In this document: piece after piece, positions 4,849 through 11,194 of the stretch | How positions within the stretch are numbered: the stretch's first letter is position 1 | How the letters are laid out: each line of letters opens with the position of its first letter | Source of the DNA: JBFHER01 sp041584055 | GTDB lineage: Bacteria; Bacteroidota; Bacteroidia; Bacteroidales; UBA5342 | Direction: 5' to 3' | NCBI GenBank assembly: GCA_041584055.1 | Contig: JBFHER010000117.1 | Span: forward strand, 1-11,194 | Length of the DNA stretch: 11,194 nt | The notes under the pieces: model-generated | What the model was told of the DNA's origin: nothing | The model's database searches: none | What the model saw: only the letters and a program-made list of their open reading frames with translations | Program-made: the position numbers and the translations under genes

Positions 4849-5539
4849 AAATGTGATTTCGAATCTTCATTAGTTTGTAAATCAATTCTGCTGCTTCGTA
4901 TACATTTATCCTTTCATTGTTAAGGGTCATGTCGTACTTAATTTCTTCTTCTTTACTTTGCTTGAACAAAGCTTTAAAGTCCTCTCTTTTTTTGTCAATT
5001 GACTGTACCTGTTTGCGTGCCTCGATATAGGAAATTTGAAGTCGGTTGGCAACCTGATCAATGCGCCAGTCTTCTGATGCTTCAATCCGGATATGAATAC
5101 CATCCGGAATGTCACGTGTTATTACAACACCACCACGGCCAACTATGATGTGGCCTCCCATTCTTGCAAAATTTTGAATTATTTCCTTGATGGTTTTTCG
5201 GATTTTCAGATCGCTAATGCTTGCTTTAGGGTTAAGGGCAGAAAAAAAATCTTCCAAAACGCCGGGCTGGTGCATGTCAAAAATCTCTTTGACCTGTTTC
5301 TCTTCAACCCTCAGTTCACGGGCTGCCTCTTCTATTACTTCTTTATTAATGATATGCCAGGGAAGATTTTTTGTGTTTTGCTCCTGCGCAAGTTTATCAA
5401 TTAATACTTTTGCAATGGAGTTTCCAAAGCATCCACATTGGCGTGAAATGGTGACATAGGATCTGGAGTATTCGGGTTGGTTCTTGTATTTCCCCTGTGA
5501 GAAACGTTTTTCCATGTAGTTAAGCAGGTTATCTTTCAT
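4847..5539 (-). CDS. Cytidylate kinase-like protein (Cytidylate_kin2 type)
   Basis: 230 residues, soluble. Residues 30-44 (TISRQCGCFGNSIAK) are the position of the nucleotide-binding P-loop of this family, here CGCFGNS in place of the usual glycine-rich GSGG form. IIVGRGG at 131-137, a lid-like basic segment IDKKREDF at 181-188, and the C-terminal YDMTLNNER at 202-210 are characteristic of the Cytidylate_kin2 (PF13189-like) group. The family is related to CMP kinase Cmk, which phosphorylates CMP/dCMP, but substrates of this branch are not settled. Start ATG 5539; the gene is transcribed divergently from the ECF sigma gene over a 158-base gap, in which TACATCTG (reading leftwards from about 5569) is one base off a -7 box. 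The 3' end abuts repeats. Looks like an intact housekeeping-type gene. Confidence 0.85.
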   Translation of the reverse strand: MKDNLLNYMEKRFSQGKYKNQPEYSRSYVTISRQCGCFGNSIAKVLIDKLAQEQNTKNLPWHIINKEVIEEAARELRVEEKQVKEIFDMHQPGVLEDFFSALNPKASISDLKIRKTIKEIIQNFARMGGHIIVGRGGVVITRDIPDGIHIRIEASEDWRIDQVANRLQISYIEARKQVQSIDKKREDFKALFKQSKEEEIKYDMTLNNERINVYEAAELIYKLMKIRNHI

Positions 5540-5632
5540 GACGAATGTTTTAAAACGATTCAGATGTATAATTTACGAAAAAATTGCGGGATTATCTGAA
5601 AATACTCTCGGAATCAATGCAAGGGAATTCAT

Positions 5633-5640
5633 TATATTTG
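5633..5640 (+). promoter_or_regulatory. -7 box TATATTTG upstream of the ECF sigma gene
   Basis: TATATTTG is a perfect match to the Bacteroidota sigma-ABfr -7 consensus TAnnTTTG, 57 bases before the sigma gene start. No obvious -33 TTG is found 19-21 bases further up. It suggests that the sigma gene itself is transcribed by the primary sigma factor, in contrast to fecR. Confidence 0.5.
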
Positions 5641-5697
5641 TATCCTCTGTTGATATCAGCTCACATTATTTGAAAGGAAATAAATGACATAAATGAA

Positions 5698-6267
5698 GTG
5701 AAGATTGAGAACACACATACGCATGCCTATGAGCAATTATTTCGCGATAATTACAGTGATATGTGTGCCTATGCCAATCGATTCTTAAATGATGTTGCAG
5801 CTTCTGAAGATGTTGTTCAGGAAGTATTTGTTAAGTTATGGAACAATAAAGAAGATGTTTCTCAGCTCAGATCACAACGTTCCTATTTGTTTCGAGCAGT
5901 TCGAAACAGTTGTTTGAATCTGATTAAACACATCCAAATTCGGGAAGATTATAAACAGGACAACGAACGACAGATGACACTGGACGAGGGGCATGATGGT
6001 GATGGGGAGCTGATATCTGAACTTGAACAAAAAATCAGGAAAACAATAGATCGCTTACCGATAGAACGTCGAAAAGTGTTTATCATGAGTCGTTATGATG
6101 GCCTAAAGTACCGTGAGATTGCGGACAAGTTGGGGATATCACAAAAAACAGTGGAAAAACAAATAGGAAGTGCCCTCCGGTTTCTGAGACAGGAATTGAA
6201 AGAGTATTTGCCAGTCATAGTCCTGTTTTTTAAGGACTTCTTTAATGAAATAATGAAGAATCAATAA
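5698..6267 (+). CDS. ECF RNA polymerase sigma factor, FecI/RpoE type
   Basis: 189 residues. Region 2 lies at about 11-77 (YEQLFRDNYSDMCAYANRF, DVVQEVFVKLW, SYLFRAVRNSCLNLIKH), and region 4 at 107-165 (IDRLPIERRKVFIMSRYDGLKYREIA, then the helix-turn-helix LGISQKTVEKQIGSALRFL). The C-terminus adds a hydrophobic patch (LPVIVLFFKDFF) common in Bacteroidota members. The GTG at 5698 is used because no in-frame ATG precedes region 2 (first one at 5761, inside the domain). Two tiny ORFs, ATG-ACA-TAA (5684) and ATG-AAG-TGA (5693), sit directly before and across the start. It is followed by its anti-sigma gene, so it is presumably held at the membrane by FecR and released on an outer-membrane signal. 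A promoter motif likely to be its own lies at 6274-6304. Confidence 0.93.
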   Translation: MKIENTHTHAYEQLFRDNYSDMCAYANRFLNDVAASEDVVQEVFVKLWNNKEDVSQLRSQRSYLFRAVRNSCLNLIKHIQIREDYKQDNERQMTLDEGHDGDGELISELEQKIRKTIDRLPIERRKVFIMSRYDGLKYREIADKLGISQKTVEKQIGSALRFLRQELKEYLPVIVLFFKDFFNEIMKNQ

Positions 6268-6273
6268 ATAGCA

Positions 6274-6304
6274 GATGGGGGTAGCTTATAAATGAGTTGT
6301 CTTC
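6274..6304 (+). promoter_or_regulatory. Putative ECF promoter for the anti-sigma/STN unit
   Basis: GATGGGGGTAGC (6274-6285), 12 bases, TGTCTTC (6298-6304). The same two blocks with the same 12-base gap occur at 9359-9389 upstream of the GIN lipoprotein. A G-rich -35 with GTA and a TGTC-type -10 at this spacing is the layout expected of ECF promoters. It lies between sigma and anti-sigma genes, so fecR and the STN gene would be boosted by the released sigma factor. Initiation would fall near 6311-6314. Confidence 0.65.
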
Positions 6305-6338
6305 ATAAAGCAGATCAATGATCGAAGGAAAAGAACAT

Positions 6339-7334
6339 ATGGAAGATGAGGTGCTGCTGAAGTATTTGCAGGGGCATGTATCGGATGATGAAAGTCGCAG
6401 GGTAGAGGATTGGCTAAAGGTTACAAAAGAAAATCAGGCCATTCTCCACCAGCTTGAATCCCTGTGGCTTGAAGCAGGAAAGCTGGATCCGGCACCCGTG
6501 GCTGTGGATGTTGATGCAGCCTGGTCAAATGTGCTCGGGCAAATCAATCCGCAGGATGTTCACGCACGCAAGGTCCGTGTTATCCGCCCCTATCAAATTT
6601 TAAGAATTGCTGCGGTCTTGCTTGTGTTGTTTGGTATATATCAACTGTTTGTGATTGATAATTCTCAGCCCATGACGATTGTTTCGGGTTTTGCAATAGT
6701 AAAAGATACCCTGGCTGATGGCACAGCCATTGCCTTGAATTCAAATTCGACCCTTGAAATTCAAAAGCAATTTAATTCAAAAAGACGGGAAGTCGTGCTT
6801 GAAGGTGAGGCGTTTTTTGAGGTAGAGCCTGATAAAAGTAAACCATTTGTTATTCAGACCGCCCTCAGTGAGGTGATGGTTCTTGGGACCTCATTCAATG
6901 TTAAGGCATACCCTGATTCAATGGTCGAAGTGTTTGTGAAATCCGGGCTGGTAAAGCTGTATATGATTGATGAGCTCAGTGGTGATACGGCCTTCGTCCT
7001 CTTAAGAGCGGGAGATAAAGGGGTGGTTCATGGAAAAGGTGCAGCCCCAGAAAAAGTGGAGGAGAAACCAAATGAATTGTTCTGGTTGAACCGCACTCTT
7101 GAATTTAAGGAAACAAAACTATCTTCGGTGCTTACTCTGCTGGAAAAATATTACAATGTAAATATCGAGGCTGGAAAAGATATTGTTGAAAACAGCAAGT
7201 TGTCCTCAACGTTTATAGACGAATCCATCGACACAATTTTGGAAGTCATTGCTGCATCCTTCGAATTAAAGCTTCGAAAGGACAGTACAAACTTTATTCT
7301 TGAAAAAGATGATGCGCCTGATGAAAATAGGTAG
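6339..7334 (+). CDS. FecR-type anti-sigma factor
   Basis: 331 residues from ATG 6339. The cytoplasmic N-terminal anti-sigma part (about 1-80: EVLLKYLQGHVSDDESRRVEDWL, DAAWSNVL) is followed by one membrane helix at about 87-106 (ILRIAAVLLVLFGIYQLFVI). Then comes the periplasmic FecR domain (about 111-205, with VVLEGEAFFEVEPDKSKPF and VLGTSFNVKAY), and a C-terminal DUF4974-like domain (about 254-324, LEFKETKLSSVLTLLEKYYN) that resembles an STN fold. An ATG at 6318 is in frame too, but the putative ECF promoter would initiate about five bases before it. GAAGGAAAAG before 6339 and the family's usual start (MEDEVLLKYL) favour 6339. It sequesters the upstream sigma factor and receives the signal from the STN protein, whose start codon overlaps its end by 14 bases. 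Confidence 0.93.
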   Translation: MEDEVLLKYLQGHVSDDESRRVEDWLKVTKENQAILHQLESLWLEAGKLDPAPVAVDVDAAWSNVLGQINPQDVHARKVRVIRPYQILRIAAVLLVLFGIYQLFVIDNSQPMTIVSGFAIVKDTLADGTAIALNSNSTLEIQKQFNSKRREVVLEGEAFFEVEPDKSKPFVIQTALSEVMVLGTSFNVKAYPDSMVEVFVKSGLVKLYMIDELSGDTAFVLLRAGDKGVVHGKGAAPEKVEEKPNELFWLNRTLEFKETKLSSVLTLLEKYYNVNIEAGKDIVENSKLSSTFIDESIDTILEVIAASFELKLRKDSTNFILEKDDAPDENR

Positions 7335-9279
7335 TTTGCTTGCGCTGAGCATGCTTTTGATCATGCCGCTGACAGCACAGAATCAGTCTGCCTTTTTGGA
7401 CCAACGAATTTCTATTTCTGTGCAGGAAAAATCACTGGCAGAGGCATTGGATCTGATAGCCGGGGAGGGAGGGTTTCTTTTTTCCTACAATGCGGATTTG
7501 ATCGATGGTAAGTCAGTTGTCTCTGTGGATGCGGAAAATCGATCCGTTGACAGGGTATTGAAGCAGTTGTTAGGGCCGTCAATAAAACCTATGGTTGTTG
7601 GACATCATGTGGTGCTCCTGAATAAAAATTTTGACAAGGAGGAGGGAAGCTCTGAATCAGAGGGATATCTGGTTACCGGATACCTTTGGAATAAGGAGAA
7701 TGGGATGAAAATAGCGCATGCAACTATTTTTGACATAAAAAACAATGCCTGCTATTCAACAAATGAGGATGGAAGTTATGAAATCCCGTTTTCAAAAGAT
7801 GGGACACAGCCCATTTTAAATTATTGCAAGGCGGGTTATCTTGATACAATGGTTGTTGTTTATTCAAATACGGATCAGTCTTTGAATATCTCCCTTGAGC
7901 CACATGCTTTCCCAACTCTTGAAACGAAGGGGCCCAGTGCTCTGGACTTAAAACCGATGAATGAAAATAGGTTGGTCAATGCGATGGTGCCCAGGGAACT
8001 TCAGACCACGGCTGAAAATCTGAGCATTTATGATCCCGGATCAGTTCAGGTCTCGTTGCTTCCATTTGTCGGGACCAATCGTTTAATTAAAGGCTCCCTT
8101 GTGCATCGTTTGTCCATAAACATACTGGCTGGCTACTCATCCGGAATTAACGGTGTTGAAGTGGGCGGTTTGTTAAACATCATCCGTTATGATGTGTCGG
8201 GTGTTCAGGTGGCAGGCATTGGAAACATGGTTGGGGGTGATGTTACAGGAACTCAGGTTGCCGGTGTTTTTAATGCCAATTCCGGAAAGATGGATGGCGT
8301 TCAGATTGCCGGACTCAGTAACACCATTCGTCACCAGTTGAAAGGGGTTCAGGTGGCAGGCTTCAGTAATTTTTCAAGAGAGCAGGTGGATGGCATCCAG
8401 GTGTCCGGCTTTTCAAATGTATCCCTCAAAGATGTAAACATGCTACAGGTAGGAGGATTTGTAAATTATGGACAGAATATAAAAGGAACACAGGTTTCCG
8501 GATGTTTAAATATTGCATCGGAGAAAGTGCATGCAACACAGATTGCAGGTGTTTTAAACATTGCCAACAAAGTGAATGGATTGCAGTTGTCCGGCGTTCT
8601 CAATTGTGCCAGGGATAGCATGGCATCTGTTCAAATCAGCGGCTTACTCAATACAGCCAAAAATCAAAGTGGATTTCAATTGGCCGGATTTGCAAATGTT
8701 GTTAGCGATCAATCCAATGGCATGCAAATGAGCGGATTTATGAATTATGCAAAAAAAGTTGAGGGCCTACAATTGTCTACCTTTAATTTTGCTGATACCG
8801 TTCAAAAAGGAGTCCCGGTGGGTTTCTTTTCATATGTAAAAAAAGGATACCATCCAGTGGAAATTGGTACAAATGAGCTTTTCCCTGTTTCCCTGAGTTT
8901 TAAAACCGGGGTGAACAGTTTGTATAATATTTTCTCTGTTGCATACCATCCGGAAATGATCTCCGGGGGATATGGGTATGGTTCTTTGCTTGCCCTCGGC
9001 AAACGAACCAGTATCAGTTTTGATCTGACCGGAAACCTTATACTTACCACTGTGGATCAGTTTGAAATCAATGGCGTGCTTTCCAGATTTTCACCCGCCT
9101 TCAATTTCAGACCTTTTCGAAAAATTGTACTGTCTTTCGGTCCTTCTTTAAATTTTTATCAGGCCATTCGCCAGCAAGGCGATCTGGAAGGTATTTCTGA
9201 TAAACCCTTCCATGAGCATAGCACTAACAATGGGATGCAGCAATGGTGGCTGGGATGGAATGTGGGCATACGATTCTAA
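7321..9279 (+). CDS. STN/CarboxypepD_reg outer-envelope protein with GxQxxGxxN repeats
   Basis: 652 residues from ATG 7321. An upstream in-frame ATG at 7300 would put MKKMMRL before the signal peptide; 7321 gives a clean one (1-20, ending LTAQ). STN domain at about 29-100 (ISVQEKSLAEALDLIAGEGG, VDRVLKQLLG, HHVVLLNK). A CarboxypepD_reg-like beta-sandwich follows at 115-193 (VTGYLWNKENGMKIAHATI, NEDGSYEI). Then come fourteen 15-16-residue repeats (278-490) with core G-x-Q-(V/I/L)-(A/S/G)-G-x-x-N. The C-terminal part (493-652) starts PVGFFSYVKKGYHPVEI, has alternating beta-strand patterns (YNIFSVAYHP, SISFDLTGNLIL, KIVLSFGPSLNFY) and ends in Phe. I see no TonB plug or 22-strand barrel, so it is not a SusC/FecA receptor. 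The repeats suggest a beta-solenoid near the surface, as in LA_2272-like surface proteins. Inference: sensor whose STN domain contacts FecR. Confidence 0.85.
   Translation: MKIGSLLALSMLLIMPLTAQNQSAFLDQRISISVQEKSLAEALDLIAGEGGFLFSYNADLIDGKSVVSVDAENRSVDRVLKQLLGPSIKPMVVGHHVVLLNKNFDKEEGSSESEGYLVTGYLWNKENGMKIAHATIFDIKNNACYSTNEDGSYEIPFSKDGTQPILNYCKAGYLDTMVVVYSNTDQSLNISLEPHAFPTLETKGPSALDLKPMNENRLVNAMVPRELQTTAENLSIYDPGSVQVSLLPFVGTNRLIKGSLVHRLSINILAGYSSGINGVEVGGLLNIIRYDVSGVQVAGIGNMVGGDVTGTQVAGVFNANSGKMDGVQIAGLSNTIRHQLKGVQVAGFSNFSREQVDGIQVSGFSNVSLKDVNMLQVGGFVNYGQNIKGTQVSGCLNIASEKVHATQIAGVLNIANKVNGLQLSGVLNCARDSMASVQISGLLNTAKNQSGFQLAGFANVVSDQSNGMQMSGFMNYAKKVEGLQLSTFNFADTVQKGVPVGFFSYVKKGYHPVEIGTNELFPVSLSFKTGVNSLYNIFSVAYHPEMISGGYGYGSLLALGKRTSISFDLTGNLILTTVDQFEINGVLSRFSPAFNFRPFRKIVLSFGPSLNFYQAIRQQGDLEGISDKPFHEHSTNNGMQQWWLGWNVGIRF
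8152..8790 (+). repeat. Fourteen GxQxxGxxN protein repeats
   Basis: In-frame degenerate repeats within the STN protein, each 15 or 16 codons. The cores include GVEVGGLLN, GVQVAGIGN, GTQVAGVFN, GVQIAGLSN, GVQVAGFSN, GIQVSGFSN, GTQVSGCLN, GLQLSGVLN and GMQMSGFMN. The DNA copies have diverged and are not tandem at nucleotide level, which points to old, selected repeats and not to recent slippage. Confidence 0.9.
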
Positions 9280-9300
9280 ACAAACAGCATCTTCTCTGTT

Positions 9301-9317
9301 GCGATTCAGCAAATCGC
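9301..9317 (+). terminator. Hairpin after the STN gene, weak terminator candidate
   Basis: GCGATT (9301-9306), loop CAGCA, AATCGC (9312-9317). It starts 22 bases after the stop codon. No T run follows, so intrinsic termination is doubtful; it may instead be an RNA 3' end stabiliser or a decayed REP. Confidence 0.3.
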
Positions 9318-9358
9318 GAATAACGCACGTTTAAATTTATAAAAAAAATATGTTCCCG

Positions 9359-9389
9359 GATGGGGGTAGCATCCTTGTGTGTTGTCATC
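9359..9389 (+). promoter_or_regulatory. Putative ECF promoter for the GIN lipoprotein
   Basis: GATGGGGGTAGC (9359-9370), 12 bases, TGTCATC (9383-9389): same blocks and gap as 6274-6304, with one difference in the -10-like block. The -35-like block is also framed by GGATG (9358-9362) and CATCC (9370-9374). No TAnnTTTG box is found between 9280 and 9611, so this is the best promoter candidate for the downstream gene. Confidence 0.62.
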
Positions 9390-9611
9390 CTGTTGTAGTG
9401 GGCATCTTGTACATGATAAATTATAACAAATGTATGCAAGGACAGAGACAAATATTTATGTGTCGATGGTGTCTTATCATTTTATAAAGAGATTGTTCGT
9501 ATGAAGGCAATGCATTCTACATGTTACAAAATGCACACTAAAACGTTTAATATATGTCACTGTTAAACTGAGGGTAGCCAATTTTAATAACAACCATAAA
9601 ACACAGAAATC
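9390..9611 (+). other. Long 5' leader of the GIN lipoprotein gene
   Basis: If transcription starts just after the 9359-9389 motif, the leader is over 200 bases and has no ORF of note. It can form a hairpin from CTTGTACAT (9406-9414) with ATGTA-TG-CAAG (9430-9440, two-base bulge, 15-base loop) and another from TGCATT (9511-9516) with AATGCA (9530-9535). I recognise no known riboswitch or leader RNA. Confidence 0.3.
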
Positions 9612-10400
9612 ATGAAGAAAGTAAATTATTTTATTGCAATTGTATTTATTTCAATTCCTCTGTTTTTTTCATCCTGTATCTTTGATGACATAGGTATCAG
9701 GGGAGAGGGGGAAGTCGTGGCACGTCTGCTTGACATTGAAGACGTGACGGGAGTCAAGGTGAACGGATCCTTTGATGTTGTGATTCAGCAGGGGAGCGAG
9801 CAGCTTATTGAAGCTGTGGGACATGAGAATATCATCGATCGTCTGGATACGGATATTAAAAATGGAACGGTTGAGTTGGAATTAATTCATGGATTTTACC
9901 ACGATTTTGAGTTGACCATTTATGTAACAGTTCCGACGATTGAATACATAAACTTAAATGGATCAGGAGATGTTGAGTTGTACGCTTTTACCGGACTAGA
10001 TGATTTGGAAATTAAATTAAATGGGAGTGGCGATATCCGGGAAAAAGGACCGGTGTTGATCAACGGTAAATTGGAGCTTAAGGTCAACGGAAGTGGTGAT
10101 GCCGCTCTGGATGTGAGCTGTGAAGAATTTGAGTTTCGTCAGGCCGGATCGGGGGATCTGAAAATTGCCGGTTCAACGGTGAAACAGGATATCCGAATCA
10201 ATGGTTCCGGCAATGTACGCGCGTTTAATTTTGAATCAGAAGACTGTGATGTTCGTATCTATGGGTCTGGAAATGCACAGCTGAGAGTTAAAGGAAGTCT
10301 TGATGCCAGCATTTACGGAAGCGGAGATGTTGCCTACAAAGATTATCCTGTTATTAATTTTAACAGTGCAGGCTCTGGTACATTGAGAAATGCGAATTAG
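9612..10400 (+). CDS. Head-GIN (DUF2807) domain lipoprotein
   Basis: 262 residues. Lipoprotein signal peptide with Cys22 after LFFSS, so the protein is probably lipid-anchored in the envelope. The rest is a DUF2807 / head-GIN domain (PF10988-like): residues 45-110 hold the opening GVKVNGSFDVVIQQGSEQ block, and from 116 there are eight turns marked by GSGD, GSGN or GSGT (116-120, 137-141, 159-163, 178-182, 197-201, 217-221, 235-239, 253-257), spaced 15-22 residues, fitting a right-handed beta-helix. The family is annotated as a putative auto-transporter adhesin head, but its function is unproven. It is downstream of the STN gene across 332 bases with a candidate ECF promoter, and is ended by the terminator at 10437-10473. 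Inference: an output of the sigma/anti-sigma circuit acting at the cell surface. Confidence 0.9.
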   Translation: MKKVNYFIAIVFISIPLFFSSCIFDDIGIRGEGEVVARLLDIEDVTGVKVNGSFDVVIQQGSEQLIEAVGHENIIDRLDTDIKNGTVELELIHGFYHDFELTIYVTVPTIEYINLNGSGDVELYAFTGLDDLEIKLNGSGDIREKGPVLINGKLELKVNGSGDAALDVSCEEFEFRQAGSGDLKIAGSTVKQDIRINGSGNVRAFNFESEDCDVRIYGSGNAQLRVKGSLDASIYGSGDVAYKDYPVINFNSAGSGTLRNAN

Positions 10401-10436
10401 CAGGGTATAAGCACTGTCTGGATAGAATATGAACAT

Positions 10437-10473
10437 AAAAAAGGGGTCCTTTAAAGAAGTGACTCCTTTTTTT
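10437..10473 (+). terminator. Intrinsic terminator after the GIN lipoprotein
   Basis: A-run then GGGGTC (10443-10448), loop of 12 bases, GACTCC (10461-10466, one G-U pair), T run 10467-10473. The flanking A and T runs extend the stem. It lies 36 bases after the stop codon. It separates the lipoprotein from the flavodoxin gene. Confidence 0.85.
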
Positions 10474-10474
10474 A

Positions 10475-10499
10475 TGGAAATTACTCAGGTGGAAATTAC
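10475..10499 (+). repeat. Short direct repeat TGGAAATTAC
   Basis: TGGAAATTAC at 10475-10484 and 10490-10499, a 15-base period, in the 260-base gap between the lipoprotein and the flavodoxin gene. It may be an activator site for the flavodoxin gene or chance. Otherwise this gap holds only the terminator; I see no perfect -7 box. Confidence 0.3.
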
Positions 10500-10660
10500 A
10501 ATAATGCCCTGTTTTTTTATAATTTTACTGTGATTTTCTCACCTGGCCATAAATATGAAAATAAGTAATCATCAGGAAAGAGAATATTAAGTGCAGGCAA
10601 CATCATTCTACGCCTGGAAAGTAATGTTTAATAAGGACATTAATTGACAAAACTAAACTG

Positions 10661-11137
10661 ATGAAAACCGTTATACTTTACATGTCTAAACATGGTACAA
10701 CAATGAAGGTTGCAGAAATGCTGTCTGAGTTATTGTTGTCGGATGTTTTATTAGTTGATCTGAGGAAGAATCCACATCCGGATCTTTCGGATGCCGATAT
10801 GGTGATTGTAGGTGGCTCTATACACATGGGGATGATTCAAAAGCGAATACGAACATATTGTGAGAGCAATTTGGACGAGCTTTTGTCGAAACCCCTGGGA
10901 CTTTATGTTTGTTGTCTTGAAAAAGGAGAAACGGCTCAACATCAACTTGCCAATGCGTTTCCAAAAAAATTAAGAGAACATGCCAAATCAATTAGCTTGC
11001 CCGGTGGTGAATTGTTAATGGGTAAGATGAATTTCATTGAAAAGGCAATGGTGAAAAAAATTGTGCCTGAAAACTGGAGTGCAAATCGCATAGAGCTTGA
11101 CTCTGTTTCTTTATTTGCAAAGCAATTGCAGAATTAA
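10661..11137 (+). CDS. Flavodoxin-domain protein, HemG (protoporphyrinogen oxidase)-like
   Basis: 158 residues, no signal peptide. N-terminal strand VILYMS followed by the FMN phosphate loop SKHGTT (9-14) and helix MKVAEMLSELL. Central VIVGGSIHMGMIQKRI (48-63) is the second FMN-contact block typical of HemG-like flavodoxins (GSI-x-x-G followed by a helix). LGLYVCCLEKGE (79-90) is the next strand and loop. It is shorter than E. coli HemG (about 181 residues), and the C-terminal half diverges, so a general flavodoxin role in electron transfer is as likely as oxidation of protoporphyrinogen IX. It is a lone gene after a terminator, 31 bases ahead of another start. I assign no symbol. Confidence 0.83.
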   Translation: MKTVILYMSKHGTTMKVAEMLSELLLSDVLLVDLRKNPHPDLSDADMVIVGGSIHMGMIQKRIRTYCESNLDELLSKPLGLYVCCLEKGETAQHQLANAFPKKLREHAKSISLPGGELLMGKMNFIEKAMVKKIVPENWSANRIELDSVSLFAKQLQN

Positions 11138-11167
11138 ATTTGAGATAACCATGTAACAATAAAAACA

Positions 11168-11194
11168 ATGCAAACCATTTTAGGATATAACGGA
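11168..11194 (+). CDS. Start of a further gene, cut by the window edge
   Basis: ATG 11168 opens a frame reading MQTILGYNG to the end of the window, with an A-rich leader as usual for this phylum. The TILGxNG pattern looks like the first strand and glycine loop of a Rossmann-type NAD(P)-binding protein. With nine residues this is only a guess. It may be co-transcribed with the flavodoxin gene. Confidence 0.5.

Noticed and set aside
5093..5459. Plus-strand ORFs inside the kinase gene
   Set aside because: They are antisense to well-conserved kinase motifs and show no recognisable domain.
7321..9279. TonB-dependent receptor call based on STN and CarboxypepD_reg domains
   Set aside because: No plug domain or large barrel follows; the rest of the protein is GxQxxGxxN repeats and a short beta-rich end.
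9570..9591. A third GAGGGTAGC block before the lipoprotein start
   Set aside because: It resembles the -35-like block, but no TGTC-like block follows at 12 bases, and the start codon would be too near for a normal leader.

Overview
The window looks like a chromosomal segment of a Bacteroidota bacterium, probably class Bacteroidia. The evidence is a FecI-type ECF sigma factor followed by a FecR anti-sigma factor with a DUF4974-like tail, an STN/CarboxypepD_reg outer-envelope protein, a head-GIN (DUF2807) lipoprotein, TAnnTTTG-type -7 promoter boxes, and a REP-associated transposase of the Bacteroidetes type. The placement rests on recognised families, not on a search.

The left half (1-4850) is an A+T-rich accessory region of small, partly decayed genes. 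It opens with REP-like palindromes (1-141). Next come two paralogous three-helix membrane proteins (187-603 and 1152-1565) bracketing a glycine-rich hydrophobic ORF (640-1152). I interpret this as a leftover of a polymorphic toxin/immunity locus, and a strong terminator closes it at 1571-1595. On the minus strand follow two related three-gene modules, each reading XRE regulator, antitoxin, toxin. Module A (2508 down to 1601) ends in a ParE-like toxin broken by a frameshift. Module B (4115 down to 3241) ends in an intact RelE/HigB-like toxin. Between them sits an internally deleted REP-associated tyrosine transposase (RAYT) bounded by inverted REPs (2651-3191). A decayed CHC2 zinc-finger gene (4272-4716) and a cluster of palindromic repeats (4707-4848) close the region.

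The right half (4847-11194) is better preserved. A minus-strand cytidylate-kinase-like gene (4847-5539) diverges from an ECF sigma gene (5698-6267). The sigma gene is followed by fecR (6339-7334) and, overlapping it, an STN/CarboxypepD_reg protein with fourteen 15-16-residue GxQxxGxxN repeats (7321-9279). That protein occupies the slot where a TonB-dependent receptor is often found. A GIN-domain lipoprotein (9612-10400), a terminator, a HemG-like flavodoxin (10661-11137) and the first codons of another gene follow.

The most informative signal is a two-part promoter-like motif, GATGGGGGTAGC - 12 nt - TGTC(T/A)TC. It occurs with identical spacing before fecR (6274-6304) and before the GIN lipoprotein (9359-9389). 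I infer that the ECF sigma factor transcribes both units, so that sigma factor, anti-sigma factor, STN/repeat protein and GIN lipoprotein form one cell-envelope signalling circuit.
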